DNA from: Kribbella soli
Lineage (GTDB): Bacteria > Actinomycetota > Actinomycetes > Propionibacteriales > Kribbellaceae
Assembly (NCBI RefSeq): GCF_004331345.1
Contig: NZ_SJJZ01000003.1
Location: 930,001 to 994,000 of the forward strand
Direction: 5' to 3'
DNA length: 64,000 nucleotides
This document shows, piece by piece, positions 24,777 through 33,937 of this stretch (positions within the stretch are counted from its first letter, which is position 1; every line of letters starts with the position of its first letter). Position numbers and translations under genes: made by a program. The notes under the pieces are model-generated. The model was not told the DNA's origin, searched no databases, and saw only the letters and a program-made list of their open reading frames with translations.

Positions 24777-25246
24777 CGGCGTACCTCCCAGGTCGCGAGC
24801 ACCTGGGATGTCGGCGGTCCTTCGACCTTGCCCTTCACCAGTTGGGTCGTGTCACGGATGAGCTCGAGCTTCACGTACTTCGGCTGGTCAGGATGCTTGC
24901 GCGCCCACCCGTCCGCGACCTGCTGCAGCAGCGACGGGTCCTTCACGATCTCCCCGGCCCGTGCCTCGATCTCGGCCCGCGCGACCCCGGCGCCTTCGAT
25001 GTTCAGCGGTACGTCGACCGTCGTGCCGGCGTCCGTCACCGCGCTCACCCGGGTGTAGTCGATCCTGGCGTCGTCCGGCACCGACATCGCGTACTGCGAC
25101 ATCGGACCGAACGGCCAGGCGTCGTCACTGGCGCGCACCGAACCGTTGATCAGCAGGCCGATGCCGGCGACCGCGACGAGTACCCGCACCGTCTTGCCGA
25201 CCCGCCCCACCCGCACCACGTCCGGTGCCTGACTCTGTGTCACCAC
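24773..25246 (-). CDS. Conserved hypothetical partner of the HTTM protein
   Basis: A 157-residue protein with one N-terminal membrane helix (about residues 18-35) and a short motif WPFGPMSQYAMS just after it. The rest is predicted outside the membrane. Its stop overlaps the HTTM start by 4 nt (ATGA). Such pairs recur in actinobacteria as far as I recall, and the motif suggests interaction with the HTTM core. Function is unknown. Confidence 0.65.
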   Translation of the reverse strand: MVTQSQAPDVVRVGRVGKTVRVLVAVAGIGLLINGSVRASDDAWPFGPMSQYAMSVPDDARIDYTRVSAVTDAGTTVDVPLNIEGAGVARAEIEARAGEIVKDPSLLQQVADGWARKHPDQPKYVKLELIRDTTQLVKGKVEGPPTSQVLATWEVRR

Positions 25247-25299
25247 GTCATTAGATCATTCCGGTTTGGAGGCCTCGACGGTAGGGGATTTTCTATAAC

Positions 25300-25977
25300 A
25301 TGACCGCCCCAGAAAATTTCCAACATGAGCTGGCATCGACACTGGTGTCCCGGCGTACGATCCTCGGCGCAACTGCCGGCGGCGTACTGCTCGGTGGCAT
25401 CACCCTCCCGACAGCGGCGCACGCCGCCCCCGCGCCGCGCTGCTACACGCGCACCGAGTGGTCCGCGCGTCCTCCCAAGTCCGCGACACAGGTGATCGGC
25501 AAGCCCGACCACATCGTCATCCACCACACCGCGAGCCCGAACGTCACCGACTACTCGCTCGCCGCGGCGTACAAGGTTCAGCACTGGATCCAGGACCTGC
25601 ACATGGACACCAACGGCTGGATCGACATCGGCAACCAGCTCACGATCAGCCGCGGCGGGTTCCTGATGGAGGGCCGCAGCAAGTCGCTGTCGTCGATCAA
25701 CAACGGGCAGAACGTGCTCGGCGCGCAGACGGCGAACAACAACAGCCACACGATCGGCATCGAGCACGAGGGCATCTACGTGAGCGAGGACGTGCCGGTC
25801 GCACTGTTCGACATGTCGGCGCTGACGTGCGCGTGGTTGTGCACGAAGTACGGTCTGGACCCGCAGGTCGCGATCGTCGGGCACCGGGACTACAACACGA
25901 CGCAGTGCCCGGGTGACGTGTTCTACGCACGGCTCCCGGAGTTGCGGGATCGCGTGTCCGAGATCGTCCTGGGCTGA
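25300..25977 (+). CDS. Secreted N-acetylmuramoyl-L-alanine amidase (PGRP/amidase-2)
   Basis: A 225-residue peptidoglycan hydrolase. The N-terminus has a twin-arginine signal (SRRTILGATAGGVLLGG). The zinc site is visible as HIVIHHTASP near residue 70, GHRDYNTTQCPGD near residue 200, with His and Cys ligands. It cuts the bond between muramic acid and L-alanine. The short length means there is no separate cell-wall-binding domain. The 3' end overlaps the converging DUF418 gene by 55 nt. Confidence 0.9.
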   Translation: MTAPENFQHELASTLVSRRTILGATAGGVLLGGITLPTAAHAAPAPRCYTRTEWSARPPKSATQVIGKPDHIVIHHTASPNVTDYSLAAAYKVQHWIQDLHMDTNGWIDIGNQLTISRGGFLMEGRSKSLSSINNGQNVLGAQTANNNSHTIGIEHEGIYVSEDVPVALFDMSALTCAWLCTKYGLDPQVAIVGHRDYNTTQCPGDVFYARLPELRDRVSEIVLG

Positions 25978-27122
25978 TACGTGATCCTGCGAATCAGGAG
26001 CTCGAACGGTCCGCGGTAGCCGGCGCGTCGCATCCGGTCGGCGAGCAGCACGGTCGCCAGCCAGGTCGCGACGGCGAGCAGAGCTGTCGTGGTCGTGGCG
26101 AGCGTGTCCGACAGGTCGAGCAGGTACGGCGTGAACACGACCGCCCAGACGACGGACTGGGCCAGGTAGCACGTCAACGATCGTTGTCCGACGGCGGCGA
26201 CCGCCACGGTCACACGGCCCTGGCGGTCGCCCCCAGAACGGCTCAGCCGATGTGCGATCAGCACGATCAGAGCGGCGTACCCGAATCCGCCGAAGACACC
26301 GGCTGCGTCGTGCAACGGTCCGAGGACCGTCACCGCGTGGTCGCTCGGCCGGGAGAGTACGCCGCCGACGACGAGCGAGACCGGGAGCGCGCCGAGGATC
26401 GCGATGGTGAGGCCGAGCAGCGCCGTCGTACGCAGCAGGGTGAGGTGCTCGGCCGGGCGTTCGAGGATCCGGCGGCGACCCGCCCACAGGCCGATCAGGA
26501 ACGGCGTCACGAAGCCGATCCAGCCGAGGCCGGCGATGAACGGCTGCACGACCAACCGGTCGGGGAACTGACCGAGGAAGGTTGCCGGGAGCATCGAAGG
26601 ATCGGGACCTTCGGCGGAGCCGGCGAGGGTGTCGCCGCTGGGCAGTGCGGTGAGGACAAGGACCGCGGTGGCGACGACGAACAGCCAACGGTCCTTCCAG
26701 CGCAGGGCCCAGACGCCGAGGAACAGAAGTACGCCGTACGCCGCGAGGATGTCGCCGACGTACAGCAGCATCGCGTGCAGGAAACCGAGCACGACCAGGA
26801 CGAGGCTGCGGCGCCACAGCAGTTTGCGGATCGGCCACCAGTCGTTGCCGGATTCGCGTTGGCGGCGGACGATCTGCGCGACGCCGTACCCGAAGAGGAC
26901 GCCGAACATCGGGAACGCGCGACCGTCGACGAGGGTCGAGATCAGCAGACCGACCACGTGGTCGACGGGCGATCCCGCGGTGGGGAAGCCGCTGAAGTAC
27001 TCGTGGCCGGCGATGAAGTAGTGCGAGTTCGCCAAGGCGATGAAGAGCAGCATGAAGCCGCGGGCGAGGTCCGGGCCCAGCGCGCGTTCGCTCAGTCCGG
27101 TCGGCCCGCTCTGGGTGCTCAT
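25923..27122 (-). CDS. DUF418-family membrane protein
   Basis: A 399-residue protein with about ten membrane helices. The start ERALGPDLARGFMLLFIALANSHYF and the C-terminal block GQRSLTCYLAQSVVWAVVFTPYLL are the usual conserved parts of DUF418, which is related to acyltransferase-3 type proteins. No catalytic role is proven for the family. The ATG at 27122 is the first methionine. It converges on the amidase gene. Confidence 0.85.
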   Translation of the reverse strand: MSTQSGPTGLSERALGPDLARGFMLLFIALANSHYFIAGHEYFSGFPTAGSPVDHVVGLLISTLVDGRAFPMFGVLFGYGVAQIVRRQRESGNDWWPIRKLLWRRSLVLVVLGFLHAMLLYVGDILAAYGVLLFLGVWALRWKDRWLFVVATAVLVLTALPSGDTLAGSAEGPDPSMLPATFLGQFPDRLVVQPFIAGLGWIGFVTPFLIGLWAGRRRILERPAEHLTLLRTTALLGLTIAILGALPVSLVVGGVLSRPSDHAVTVLGPLHDAAGVFGGFGYAALIVLIAHRLSRSGGDRQGRVTVAVAAVGQRSLTCYLAQSVVWAVVFTPYLLDLSDTLATTTTALLAVATWLATVLLADRMRRAGYRGPFELLIRRITYQPRTISDTRSRNSGSRA

Positions 27123-27201
27123 GGTTCTTAGTCAATCCACGCGGCGTCGGCGGCACATCCGACGAAAGTCCCTGCCACGTGAACCTTCGTCGCTGTTCGA
27201 T

Positions 27202-27852
27202 ATGTGCATGCACGACGAAGCCTTGAATCGTTGGCAGCGTGGGTGGTCGGCCTCCCGCGGGTGGACCGACTTCCAATGCATCGACGACGTCACGGTCGTC
27301 CGGATCGGCGAGCCGGAGCGGCGGGTCGAGTACGTCGCGACCGAGCAGCACGCCACCGCCGCCGCGCATCTCGCGCTGACCGACTGCAATCCGCCCGGTA
27401 CGTCGTGGCTCACGATCGCCGCCGGCGCGGCGGATCGCGTCGCCGCCGACCTCCGGCCGTTCGAGATCGTCCGCACCGAATGGCTGATGACTGTCCGGCT
27501 GGCCGACCAGGTGTCGTATCCCGTTCCCCCGCCGTACTCCCTCGAACTCTCCGCCACGCCGTCGGTGGTCGAAGCACAGGTCTACGAGTACGGCGAGATC
27601 GCCGCCACCGGACGGATGGCGATCCTGCACACCGGCGCCGTCGCCGACATGATCCAGACCGATCCCGCCCACCGCCGCCGCGGTCTCGCGCGGGCCGTCA
27701 TGACCGCCCTCGGACACGCTGCCCGATGCCGCTCCGCCACCACCGCCTACCTGGCCGCCTCCCCCGACGGTCGCCGCCTCTACAAGTGCCTCGGCTGGAC
27801 CACCCTCACTCCCCTCGTCGTGGCCCGCACCTCGCTAACGTCGTCACGGTGA
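27202..27852 (+). CDS. GNAT-family acetyltransferase
   Basis: A 216-residue protein with a GNAT fold in its C-terminal half. Motif A is MIQTDPAHRRRGLARAVMTALG near residue 150, and YKCLGWTTL closes the domain. The N-terminal 120 residues are more divergent. ATG codons at 27202 and 27208 are both possible starts. The stop overlaps the GTG start of the kinase gene (GTGA), so the two proteins are probably made together. Confidence 0.82.
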   Translation: MCMHDEALNRWQRGWSASRGWTDFQCIDDVTVVRIGEPERRVEYVATEQHATAAAHLALTDCNPPGTSWLTIAAGAADRVAADLRPFEIVRTEWLMTVRLADQVSYPVPPPYSLELSATPSVVEAQVYEYGEIAATGRMAILHTGAVADMIQTDPAHRRRGLARAVMTALGHAARCRSATTAYLAASPDGRRLYKCLGWTTLTPLVVARTSLTSSR

Positions 27853-28370
27853 AGCAGATCATCGCGTTCACCGGACTGCCGGGAACCGGAAAGTCGACGC
27901 TGGCCGAACAACTGGCCACCGAAACCGGAGTCCCGGCTTTCGCCGGCGACTGGTTGCTCGGAGCCCTCAGACCGCACGGCGTCCTCGGCGGCCTCGACCG
28001 TCCGGCGTTCCTGGCGATGTACTACGACCTCCTCGGAACCCTCGTCGAACGGCAGTTGATGCTCGGGCAGTCGGCGATCGTGGACTGTCTGGTCAACGAG
28101 GAGATCGCGGAGCGGTGGGGGCAACTGGCCGCGAGGTACGACGGGCGGCTGCGGATCGTGGAGTGCGTCTGCAGCGATGAAGGTGAGCACCGCCGGCGGC
28201 TGGAAGGGCGGCGGCGTGGGATCCCCGGATGGCACGAGGTGGGGTGGGACCACGTGCTGCGGATGCGGAGTGAGTACCCCCAGTTGGAGGGTGAGCGGCT
28301 GACCGTGGACGCGATGGAGACCGTGGAACGCAACCTCGATCAGGTGCGGACTTTCCTTCGGCATTCGTAA
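27849..28370 (+). CDS. P-loop kinase-like AAA protein
   Basis: A 173-residue nucleoside-kinase-like P-loop protein. Walker A is GLPGTGKST near residue 9. The segment AIVDCLVNEEIAERW may hold the second acidic motif, and RRRLEGRRRG looks like the arginine-rich lid. The start GTG overlaps the preceding acetyltransferase stop. Relatives phosphorylate small molecules such as gluconate, shikimate or aminoglycosides; the substrate here is unknown. Confidence 0.8.
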   Translation: MKQIIAFTGLPGTGKSTLAEQLATETGVPAFAGDWLLGALRPHGVLGGLDRPAFLAMYYDLLGTLVERQLMLGQSAIVDCLVNEEIAERWGQLAARYDGRLRIVECVCSDEGEHRRRLEGRRRGIPGWHEVGWDHVLRMRSEYPQLEGERLTVDAMETVERNLDQVRTFLRHS

Positions 28371-28422
28371 GAGGTTGGCAACGGGCGTGGGGTCGGGCCG
28401 TGGGAACCAGTAATGTGCTCTC

Positions 28423-30195
28423 GTGCCTCAGCTTCGGGTAGCGCTTGCTCAACTCAATGTGACCGTCGGTGACATCGACGGGAACACCGACAAGATCGTC
28501 GCGTGGACCCGGAACGCGGTCGAGCGAGGCGCGCACGTGGTCGCGTTCCCCGAGCTCGGGCTGACCGGTTACCCGGTGGAGGATCTCGCGCTGCGCGCGT
28601 CGTTCGTGGACGCCTCGCAGTCCCGGATCCACTCGCTCGCGAAGCGGCTCGCCGACGAAGGACTCGGCGACATCGTGGTGATCTGCGGGTACCTCGACCG
28701 GGCCGGCGGTACGGCGATGGGCATCGACCGCCTCGGCCGCCCGAAGGGCTCCCCCACCAACGCCGCCGCGGTCATCCACCAGGGCCGCGTCGTCACGAGT
28801 GCCGTGAAGCACCACCTGCCGAACTACGGCGTCTTCGACGAGTTCCGGCACTTCGTCCCCGGCAACACGTTGCAGGTCGTCCGCATCCACGGCGTCGACG
28901 TCGCCCTCGTGATCTGCGAGGACCTCTGGCAGGACGGCGGACCCGTCGCGGTCACCCGCGAGGCCGGTGCGGGCCTGCTGCTCGTCGTCAACAGTTCGCC
29001 GTACGAGGCCAACAAGGACGACGTCCGCGGTGATCTCGTCCGGCGCCGCGCCCGCGAGGCCGGCTGCGCGCTCGCGTACGTGAACCTGGTCGGCGGCCAG
29101 GACGAACTGGTCTTCGACGGCGACTCGCTGATCGCCGATGCCGACGGCAAGATCTTCGCCCGCGCGCCGCAGTTCGAGCAGGGCAGCATGGTCGTCGACC
29201 TCGACCTTCCGGCCGCCTCGGGTACGCCGTCCGGCACCCACGAAGGTATCGAGATCGTGCACACCGTCCTCCAGGACGACGAGCTCCCGCCGTACGAGGC
29301 GATCGAGTCGAACATCGCGCCGCGGCTGTCCGACGAGGCCGAGATGTACGGCGCGATCGTCACCGGCCTGCGCGACTACGTCCAGAAGAACGGGTTCAAG
29401 TCGGTGCTGCTCGGACTGTCCGGCGGCATCGACTCCTCGCTGGTCGCCGCGATCGCCTGCGACGCGATCGGCGCCGAGCACGTGTTCGGGATCTCCAACC
29501 CGAGCGTGTACTCCAGCGACCACTCCAAGGACGACGCCGCCGACCTCGCCGCGCGGACCGGCCTGAACTACCGCGTCGTACCGATCCAGCCGATGGTGCA
29601 GCCGTTCCTGGACACGCTCGGCCTGACCGGGCTCGCCGAGGAGAACCTGCAGGCGCGGGTCCGCGCGGTGATCTGGATGGGGTTGTCGAACGCCGACGGC
29701 CACCTGGTGCTTGCCTGCGGCAACAAATCGGAGCTGTCCGTCGGCTACTCGACGATCTACGGTGACGCGGTCGGCGGGTACGCGCCGCTGAAGGACGTCC
29801 CGAAGACGCTCGTCTGGCGGCTCGCCAAATGGCGGAACGCGGACGCGAAGGAGAAGGGGCAGCAGCCCCCGATCCCGGCGAACTCGATCGCCAAACCGCC
29901 GTCTGCCGAGCTCCGCCCCGGGCAGCAGGACACCGACTCGCTGCCGCCGTACGACCTGCTCGACGACATGCTGGACGACTACGTCGAACAGGACCGCGGC
30001 AGTGCTGAGCTCGTCGCCGCCGGCTTCGAGACCGGGCTGGTCACCCAGGTGATCCAGCTCGTCGACCGAGCGGAGTACAAGCGCCGGCAGTACCCACCGG
30101 GCCCGAAGATCACCCACAAGGCCTTCGGCCGGGACCGTCGGCTGCCGATCACCAATGCATGGCGTGAGGACGCACGAAAGGCGGCCGGGCACTGA
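28423..30195 (+). CDS. nadE: Glutamine-dependent NAD+ synthetase
   Basis: A 590-residue enzyme that converts nicotinate adenine dinucleotide to NAD+ with glutamine as ammonia source. The N-terminal nitrilase-like domain shows FPELGLTGYP (Glu), KHHLPNYGVFDE (Lys) and VICEDLW (nucleophilic Cys). The C-terminal synthetase domain has the ATP pyrophosphatase loop LGLSGGIDSS near residue 330. TAATGT ends 6 nt before the GTG start, so the mRNA is probably leaderless. The panB gene follows in the same direction. Confidence 0.95.
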   Translation: MPQLRVALAQLNVTVGDIDGNTDKIVAWTRNAVERGAHVVAFPELGLTGYPVEDLALRASFVDASQSRIHSLAKRLADEGLGDIVVICGYLDRAGGTAMGIDRLGRPKGSPTNAAAVIHQGRVVTSAVKHHLPNYGVFDEFRHFVPGNTLQVVRIHGVDVALVICEDLWQDGGPVAVTREAGAGLLLVVNSSPYEANKDDVRGDLVRRRAREAGCALAYVNLVGGQDELVFDGDSLIADADGKIFARAPQFEQGSMVVDLDLPAASGTPSGTHEGIEIVHTVLQDDELPPYEAIESNIAPRLSDEAEMYGAIVTGLRDYVQKNGFKSVLLGLSGGIDSSLVAAIACDAIGAEHVFGISNPSVYSSDHSKDDAADLAARTGLNYRVVPIQPMVQPFLDTLGLTGLAEENLQARVRAVIWMGLSNADGHLVLACGNKSELSVGYSTIYGDAVGGYAPLKDVPKTLVWRLAKWRNADAKEKGQQPPIPANSIAKPPSAELRPGQQDTDSLPPYDLLDDMLDDYVEQDRGSAELVAAGFETGLVTQVIQLVDRAEYKRRQYPPGPKITHKAFGRDRRLPITNAWREDARKAAGH

Positions 30196-30302
30196 GTGAC
30201 TCCTGGCGGTACCGCCCATCCCAGCCCGACCCCTGGGCCCAGGATCAGTCGTGGGGCTCCACCGAGGAGACCCACGACCGCTCCGGCCTGCCCAAGGAGG
30301 AT

Positions 30303-32855
30303 GTGAGCGATCGCTCACCCACAGGCGGTGGCGCTCACCCTCCGCAACGGTGGGACGATGAGCGCATGGTTGACAACTTCCTGTCGGCCGGTACCCAGGG
30401 TGACGACGAGGAGTTGCCCTCGCCGTACGGGACCGGACCGGCGAACCGGGCAACCGAGGAACACCGCCGCTCGGACTACGACAACGACAGTTGGCGGGAC
30501 CGCGACTCTGCTGGTTCAGGGTGGGGTCTCGACCCTTCACCGTCGCTGCCGAACGCGCCGCGGACGTACGAGCGCGGCCCGGTGCCGCAGCAGCCGTACG
30601 TCCCGAAGCCGCCGTACCTGCCGAGTGCGCCACCTCCTTCGCAGCAGCCGCCGCGGGTAGAGCGGCAGGAGTACCACGGAGAGTCGCGGGAGGAGTCGTA
30701 CGGGCGGGAGTACCAAGAGCAGAACCCGTTCCGGCCGCAGCCACCCGCGCAACAACCTCCGCAGGCACCGCCGCAGGGGCGGCCTAGTCCGTTCGGGCCT
30801 GGGTCCGGTTCTGGGTCCGGGAGTAACGGTGTGTCAGGTGGGGCGCAGCCGCGGCCGGCTCAGCCCCCCGTACCTCCGTCGCCGGCGCCTCAGTCGCAGG
30901 CGCCTTCGGCTCCGGGTGGCAGCGGTACGCCGCAGCGCCCGTCGCAGCCGTCCAACGGCAGCACGAACTGGAGCAGTCCGGCACCACAGACGAGCCCGTT
31001 CGCGCCACAGCCGTCGGCTGGTGGTCAACCTGCGGCGAACAACGGAACCAGCAACGGGCTGAACCACGGGTCGAGCAACGGGCTGAGTAGTCACGGGTCG
31101 AGCAACGGCACGAGCAACGGCAACGGGTTCAGCAGCAACGGGTCTGGCAATGGGCTGAATAATGGGTTGGGTCCGCAGCAGCCGCCGCGGCCTCCGCAGC
31201 GTCTGCAACCACCGGACGCACCAAGTGCCCAGGAGTCGAGCCGCGGTCAGGAACCACCGCGCCGCTACGAGCCGGGCCCGGGACCCGAACCGATCTGGGG
31301 CCACGACCGCACTCCCGAGCCAACTCGCGCACCCGAGCCACCCCGCTCGGCCGAGCCGCCCCGCTCCCCTGAGCCCGACAACGCCCGCCGCCAAGAAGAA
31401 GCGGTCCGGCAAGAGCCACCCCGTCGGCCGGAAGACCCCAGCAGAGACGAAGCAACCCAGCGACGCGAGGACGCTGAACGCCGCCTGGAAGCACTGCGGC
31501 GTCAGGACGCGGAGCAACGCGAAGCAGCTCGGCGACGCGAACAGGCCCGACAGCGCGCGGAGGCTGAGCGGCGGCAGGGTGTGGGTGAAGAGACTCAGCC
31601 TCAGGAGATTCGGCTCCGGGCTGGTGAGCAGGACGCGGCTCCTGGGGTGCGGGACAACGGGTATCTGTCGGACCCGAGTGCCGAGTACGAGAGCAACGCA
31701 CCGGTCAGCGACGAACCTGCTGGCGAACAACCGCACGTGCCTGGCGCGGCTCGCCCGATCGGAGCCCGTCGGCGCGCGGACGTCCAGCAGGACGCCCCCA
31801 GCCAGGTCTCCACAGAACAGCTCACCTCACACCGAGCAGGACGCCGCGCACAACCAACCAGTCCGTCGGCGAACACCGCACCAGGTGCGGACGTATCCGC
31901 GAGCGCTGTGGTCAGCCCGGCGGCGAGCCAGGCTGTGAGCAACACACCGGCTGTGGTTGCGAGTGTCGCGCCCGGTGCGGACGCGGAGGTTTCGCCGTAC
32001 GGCGGAGGTGCTGGGAAGCCGGCCGGTGGAGGTGTAGCGGCTGGTGATGGGGTGAAGCGGCCGCGGCGGTACCGGATCCATCATCTGCGGGACTTCAAGA
32101 GCCGCGGTGAGAAGTGGGCGATGCTGACGGCGTACGACCAGTACACCGCCGAGATCTTCGACCAGGCCGGCATCCCGGTGCTGCTCGTCGGTGACTCCGC
32201 CGCGAACAACGTGTTCGGCTACGACACGACCCTGCGCGTGACGGTCGACGAGCTCATCCCGCTGGCGCGTGCGGTTGCCGGCGCGGTCGAGCACTCGCTG
32301 GTTGTCGCGGACCTGCCGTTCGGTTCGTACCAGGCGTCGCCGGAGCAGGCGTTCCACACGGCCGTGCGGTTCATGAAGGAAGCCGGCGTCCACGCGGTGA
32401 AGCTCGAGGGCGGGCGGACCGTCGTACCGATGGTCGAGAAGCTCACGCAGTCCGGCATCCCGGTGATGGCGCATATCGGTTTCACGCCGCAGAGCGAGCA
32501 CAGCATCGGCGGGTACCGCGTTCAGGGCCGGGGCGATCAGGCGGCCGGTCTGATCGACGACGCCGTGGCGCTCGCCGAGGCCGGTGCGTTCTCGGTGGTG
32601 CTGGAGATGGTCCCGGGCGACGTCGCCGCGGAGATCACCAAGCGCATCCCGATCCCGACGATCGGCATCGGCGCCGGCCGCGACACCGACGCCCAGGTGC
32701 TGGTGTGGCAGGACATGGCAGGCCTCCGCTCCGGCACCATGCCGCGCTTCGTCAAGCAGTACGCCGACCTGCGCGGCATCCTGACCAACGCCGCCACCAC
32801 GTACGCGTCCGAGGTCGCCTCGGGCGCGTTCCCGGGAGACGAACACACCTTCTGA
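30303..32855 (+). CDS. panB: PanB (ketopantoate hydroxymethyltransferase) with a 583-residue disordered extension
   Basis: The last 267 residues are a full PanB, the pantothenate-pathway enzyme that makes ketopantoate from 2-oxoisovalerate: MLTAYDQYTAEIFDQAG, LVGDSAANN, VVADLPFGSY, KLEGG, AHIGFTPQS and TIGIGAGRDTDAQVL are all present. Residues 1-583 have no fold I know: Pro/Gln-rich at first, then an Asn/Ser/Gly-rich stretch (about residues 235-295), then a Glu/Arg-rich, probably helical stretch (about 355-430). The frame has no stop across 2.5 kb and uses GC-rich third codon positions. GTG at 30303 and ATG at 30366 are possible starts. GTG at 32052 would give a normal PanB but its GGAGGTG site is too far (18 nt). 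Confidence 0.8.
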   Translation: MSDRSPTGGGAHPPQRWDDERMVDNFLSAGTQGDDEELPSPYGTGPANRATEEHRRSDYDNDSWRDRDSAGSGWGLDPSPSLPNAPRTYERGPVPQQPYVPKPPYLPSAPPPSQQPPRVERQEYHGESREESYGREYQEQNPFRPQPPAQQPPQAPPQGRPSPFGPGSGSGSGSNGVSGGAQPRPAQPPVPPSPAPQSQAPSAPGGSGTPQRPSQPSNGSTNWSSPAPQTSPFAPQPSAGGQPAANNGTSNGLNHGSSNGLSSHGSSNGTSNGNGFSSNGSGNGLNNGLGPQQPPRPPQRLQPPDAPSAQESSRGQEPPRRYEPGPGPEPIWGHDRTPEPTRAPEPPRSAEPPRSPEPDNARRQEEAVRQEPPRRPEDPSRDEATQRREDAERRLEALRRQDAEQREAARRREQARQRAEAERRQGVGEETQPQEIRLRAGEQDAAPGVRDNGYLSDPSAEYESNAPVSDEPAGEQPHVPGAARPIGARRRADVQQDAPSQVSTEQLTSHRAGRRAQPTSPSANTAPGADVSASAVVSPAASQAVSNTPAVVASVAPGADAEVSPYGGGAGKPAGGGVAAGDGVKRPRRYRIHHLRDFKSRGEKWAMLTAYDQYTAEIFDQAGIPVLLVGDSAANNVFGYDTTLRVTVDELIPLARAVAGAVEHSLVVADLPFGSYQASPEQAFHTAVRFMKEAGVHAVKLEGGRTVVPMVEKLTQSGIPVMAHIGFTPQSEHSIGGYRVQGRGDQAAGLIDDAVALAEAGAFSVVLEMVPGDVAAEITKRIPIPTIGIGAGRDTDAQVLVWQDMAGLRSGTMPRFVKQYADLRGILTNAATTYASEVASGAFPGDEHTF

Positions 32856-32948
32856 CGCCACTCTGCACCTCCCCGGTAGTTGTCCGGAGACGTGGCGGCT
32901 GCGACAACGACTGCGAAGTCCGGTGCGCTGCGTCAGGCCCTCAGGCCG

Positions 32949-33848
32949 TCAAATCCATGGGAGCGATGAGCGTTCGGTCCAGTACTCCTCGGGTTGTTGT
33001 GCGAACTCGGTGAGCGGGCCGTCGGTGCGGTAGGCGAGATTGCTGGTCAGTTGGGCCGTCGTGGTTGCTCCGCTGAGGACCACGTCGGCCCATGGCTGAG
33101 CGACAGCCGCGCCGACGGCCAGTGCGTCAGGTGCGACGCCGTGCTGCTGGGCGAACTCGTTGAACGGCGTCTCGCCGCCGCGGGACGTGAGGCGGCCGTT
33201 GGCGACCGCCTCCTTGACGACGACGAACCAGCCGGCGTCGTGCGCCTCGGCGAGTGCACCGCCGGCTGACGTCTCCAGGACGTTCCAGGTGGCTTGTACG
33301 GCGGAGAACGGCGTACCGGAGGACAACGCCTTGCGCAGCGTCTCGGCCTGTCGTGGACCGCTCGTGGAGAGACCGACGCGGACACCGGAGTCCGCGAGTT
33401 CGCGCAGCCGATCCAGCAAGCGCTTGTCCTCGAGCGCGGGACTGTCGAACGTCAGGCTGTGCACGAGGTAGAAGTCCGGTGGTCCACCAAGCGCTTGAAG
33501 GGTCTCCGGCCATTGGCGTTCGAACGTCGCGAGGCTGTGGTCCTTCACCTCGTGCGTCTCCACGTCGTGCCGCCAGTCGGCGACGTACGTGTAACCCCAT
33601 TTCGACCCGACGGTCATCGCCGTACGGCGTTCCGGTGTGATCCACTCTCCGAGGAACTGCTCGGCAAGACCGTACGAACGCGCGGCGTCGAAATACCGAA
33701 CACCTGCCTGCCACGCCTGCTCCAGCAGCTCGTGTGTCCGCACCCGCAGATCCTCGACGGCACGTCGCGGCGGCAGGTCCTCGTCGTGCCCGAGATTGAT
33801 GTAGCCGGGACGCCCGAGCGCTGCCAGTCCGAGACCGATACTTGCCAT
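32949..33848 (-). CDS. Aldo/keto reductase
   Basis: A 299-residue NADPH-dependent oxidoreductase of the TIM-barrel AKR superfamily. The catalytic tetrad is visible: Asp and Tyr in RYFDAARSYGLAEQFLG, Lys in VGSKWGYTY and His in LVHSLTFDS. The C-terminal SGATTTAQLTSNL region matches the cofactor-binding end. TACGAT ends 7 nt before the ATG at 33848, so a leaderless start is preferred over the longer frame to 33962. The substrate is not clear. Confidence 0.88.
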   Translation of the reverse strand: MASIGLGLAALGRPGYINLGHDEDLPPRRAVEDLRVRTHELLEQAWQAGVRYFDAARSYGLAEQFLGEWITPERRTAMTVGSKWGYTYVADWRHDVETHEVKDHSLATFERQWPETLQALGGPPDFYLVHSLTFDSPALEDKRLLDRLRELADSGVRVGLSTSGPRQAETLRKALSSGTPFSAVQATWNVLETSAGGALAEAHDAGWFVVVKEAVANGRLTSRGGETPFNEFAQQHGVAPDALAVGAAVAQPWADVVLSGATTTAQLTSNLAYRTDGPLTEFAQQPEEYWTERSSLPWI

Positions 33849-33937
33849 GTCTTCGATCGTAGATGTCCACAGCAACCATGTGAGACGCGCCGCAGCACCC
33901 GACGCAGAGCGAGCAGTTTCCTTTAGCGTTTTGTGGT

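Noticed and set aside
30198..30215. GACTCCTGGCGGYACCGC shared (17 of 18) with 44508-44525
   Set aside because: A single near match of this length is expected by chance in 64 kb of GC-rich DNA, and the contexts are unrelated.
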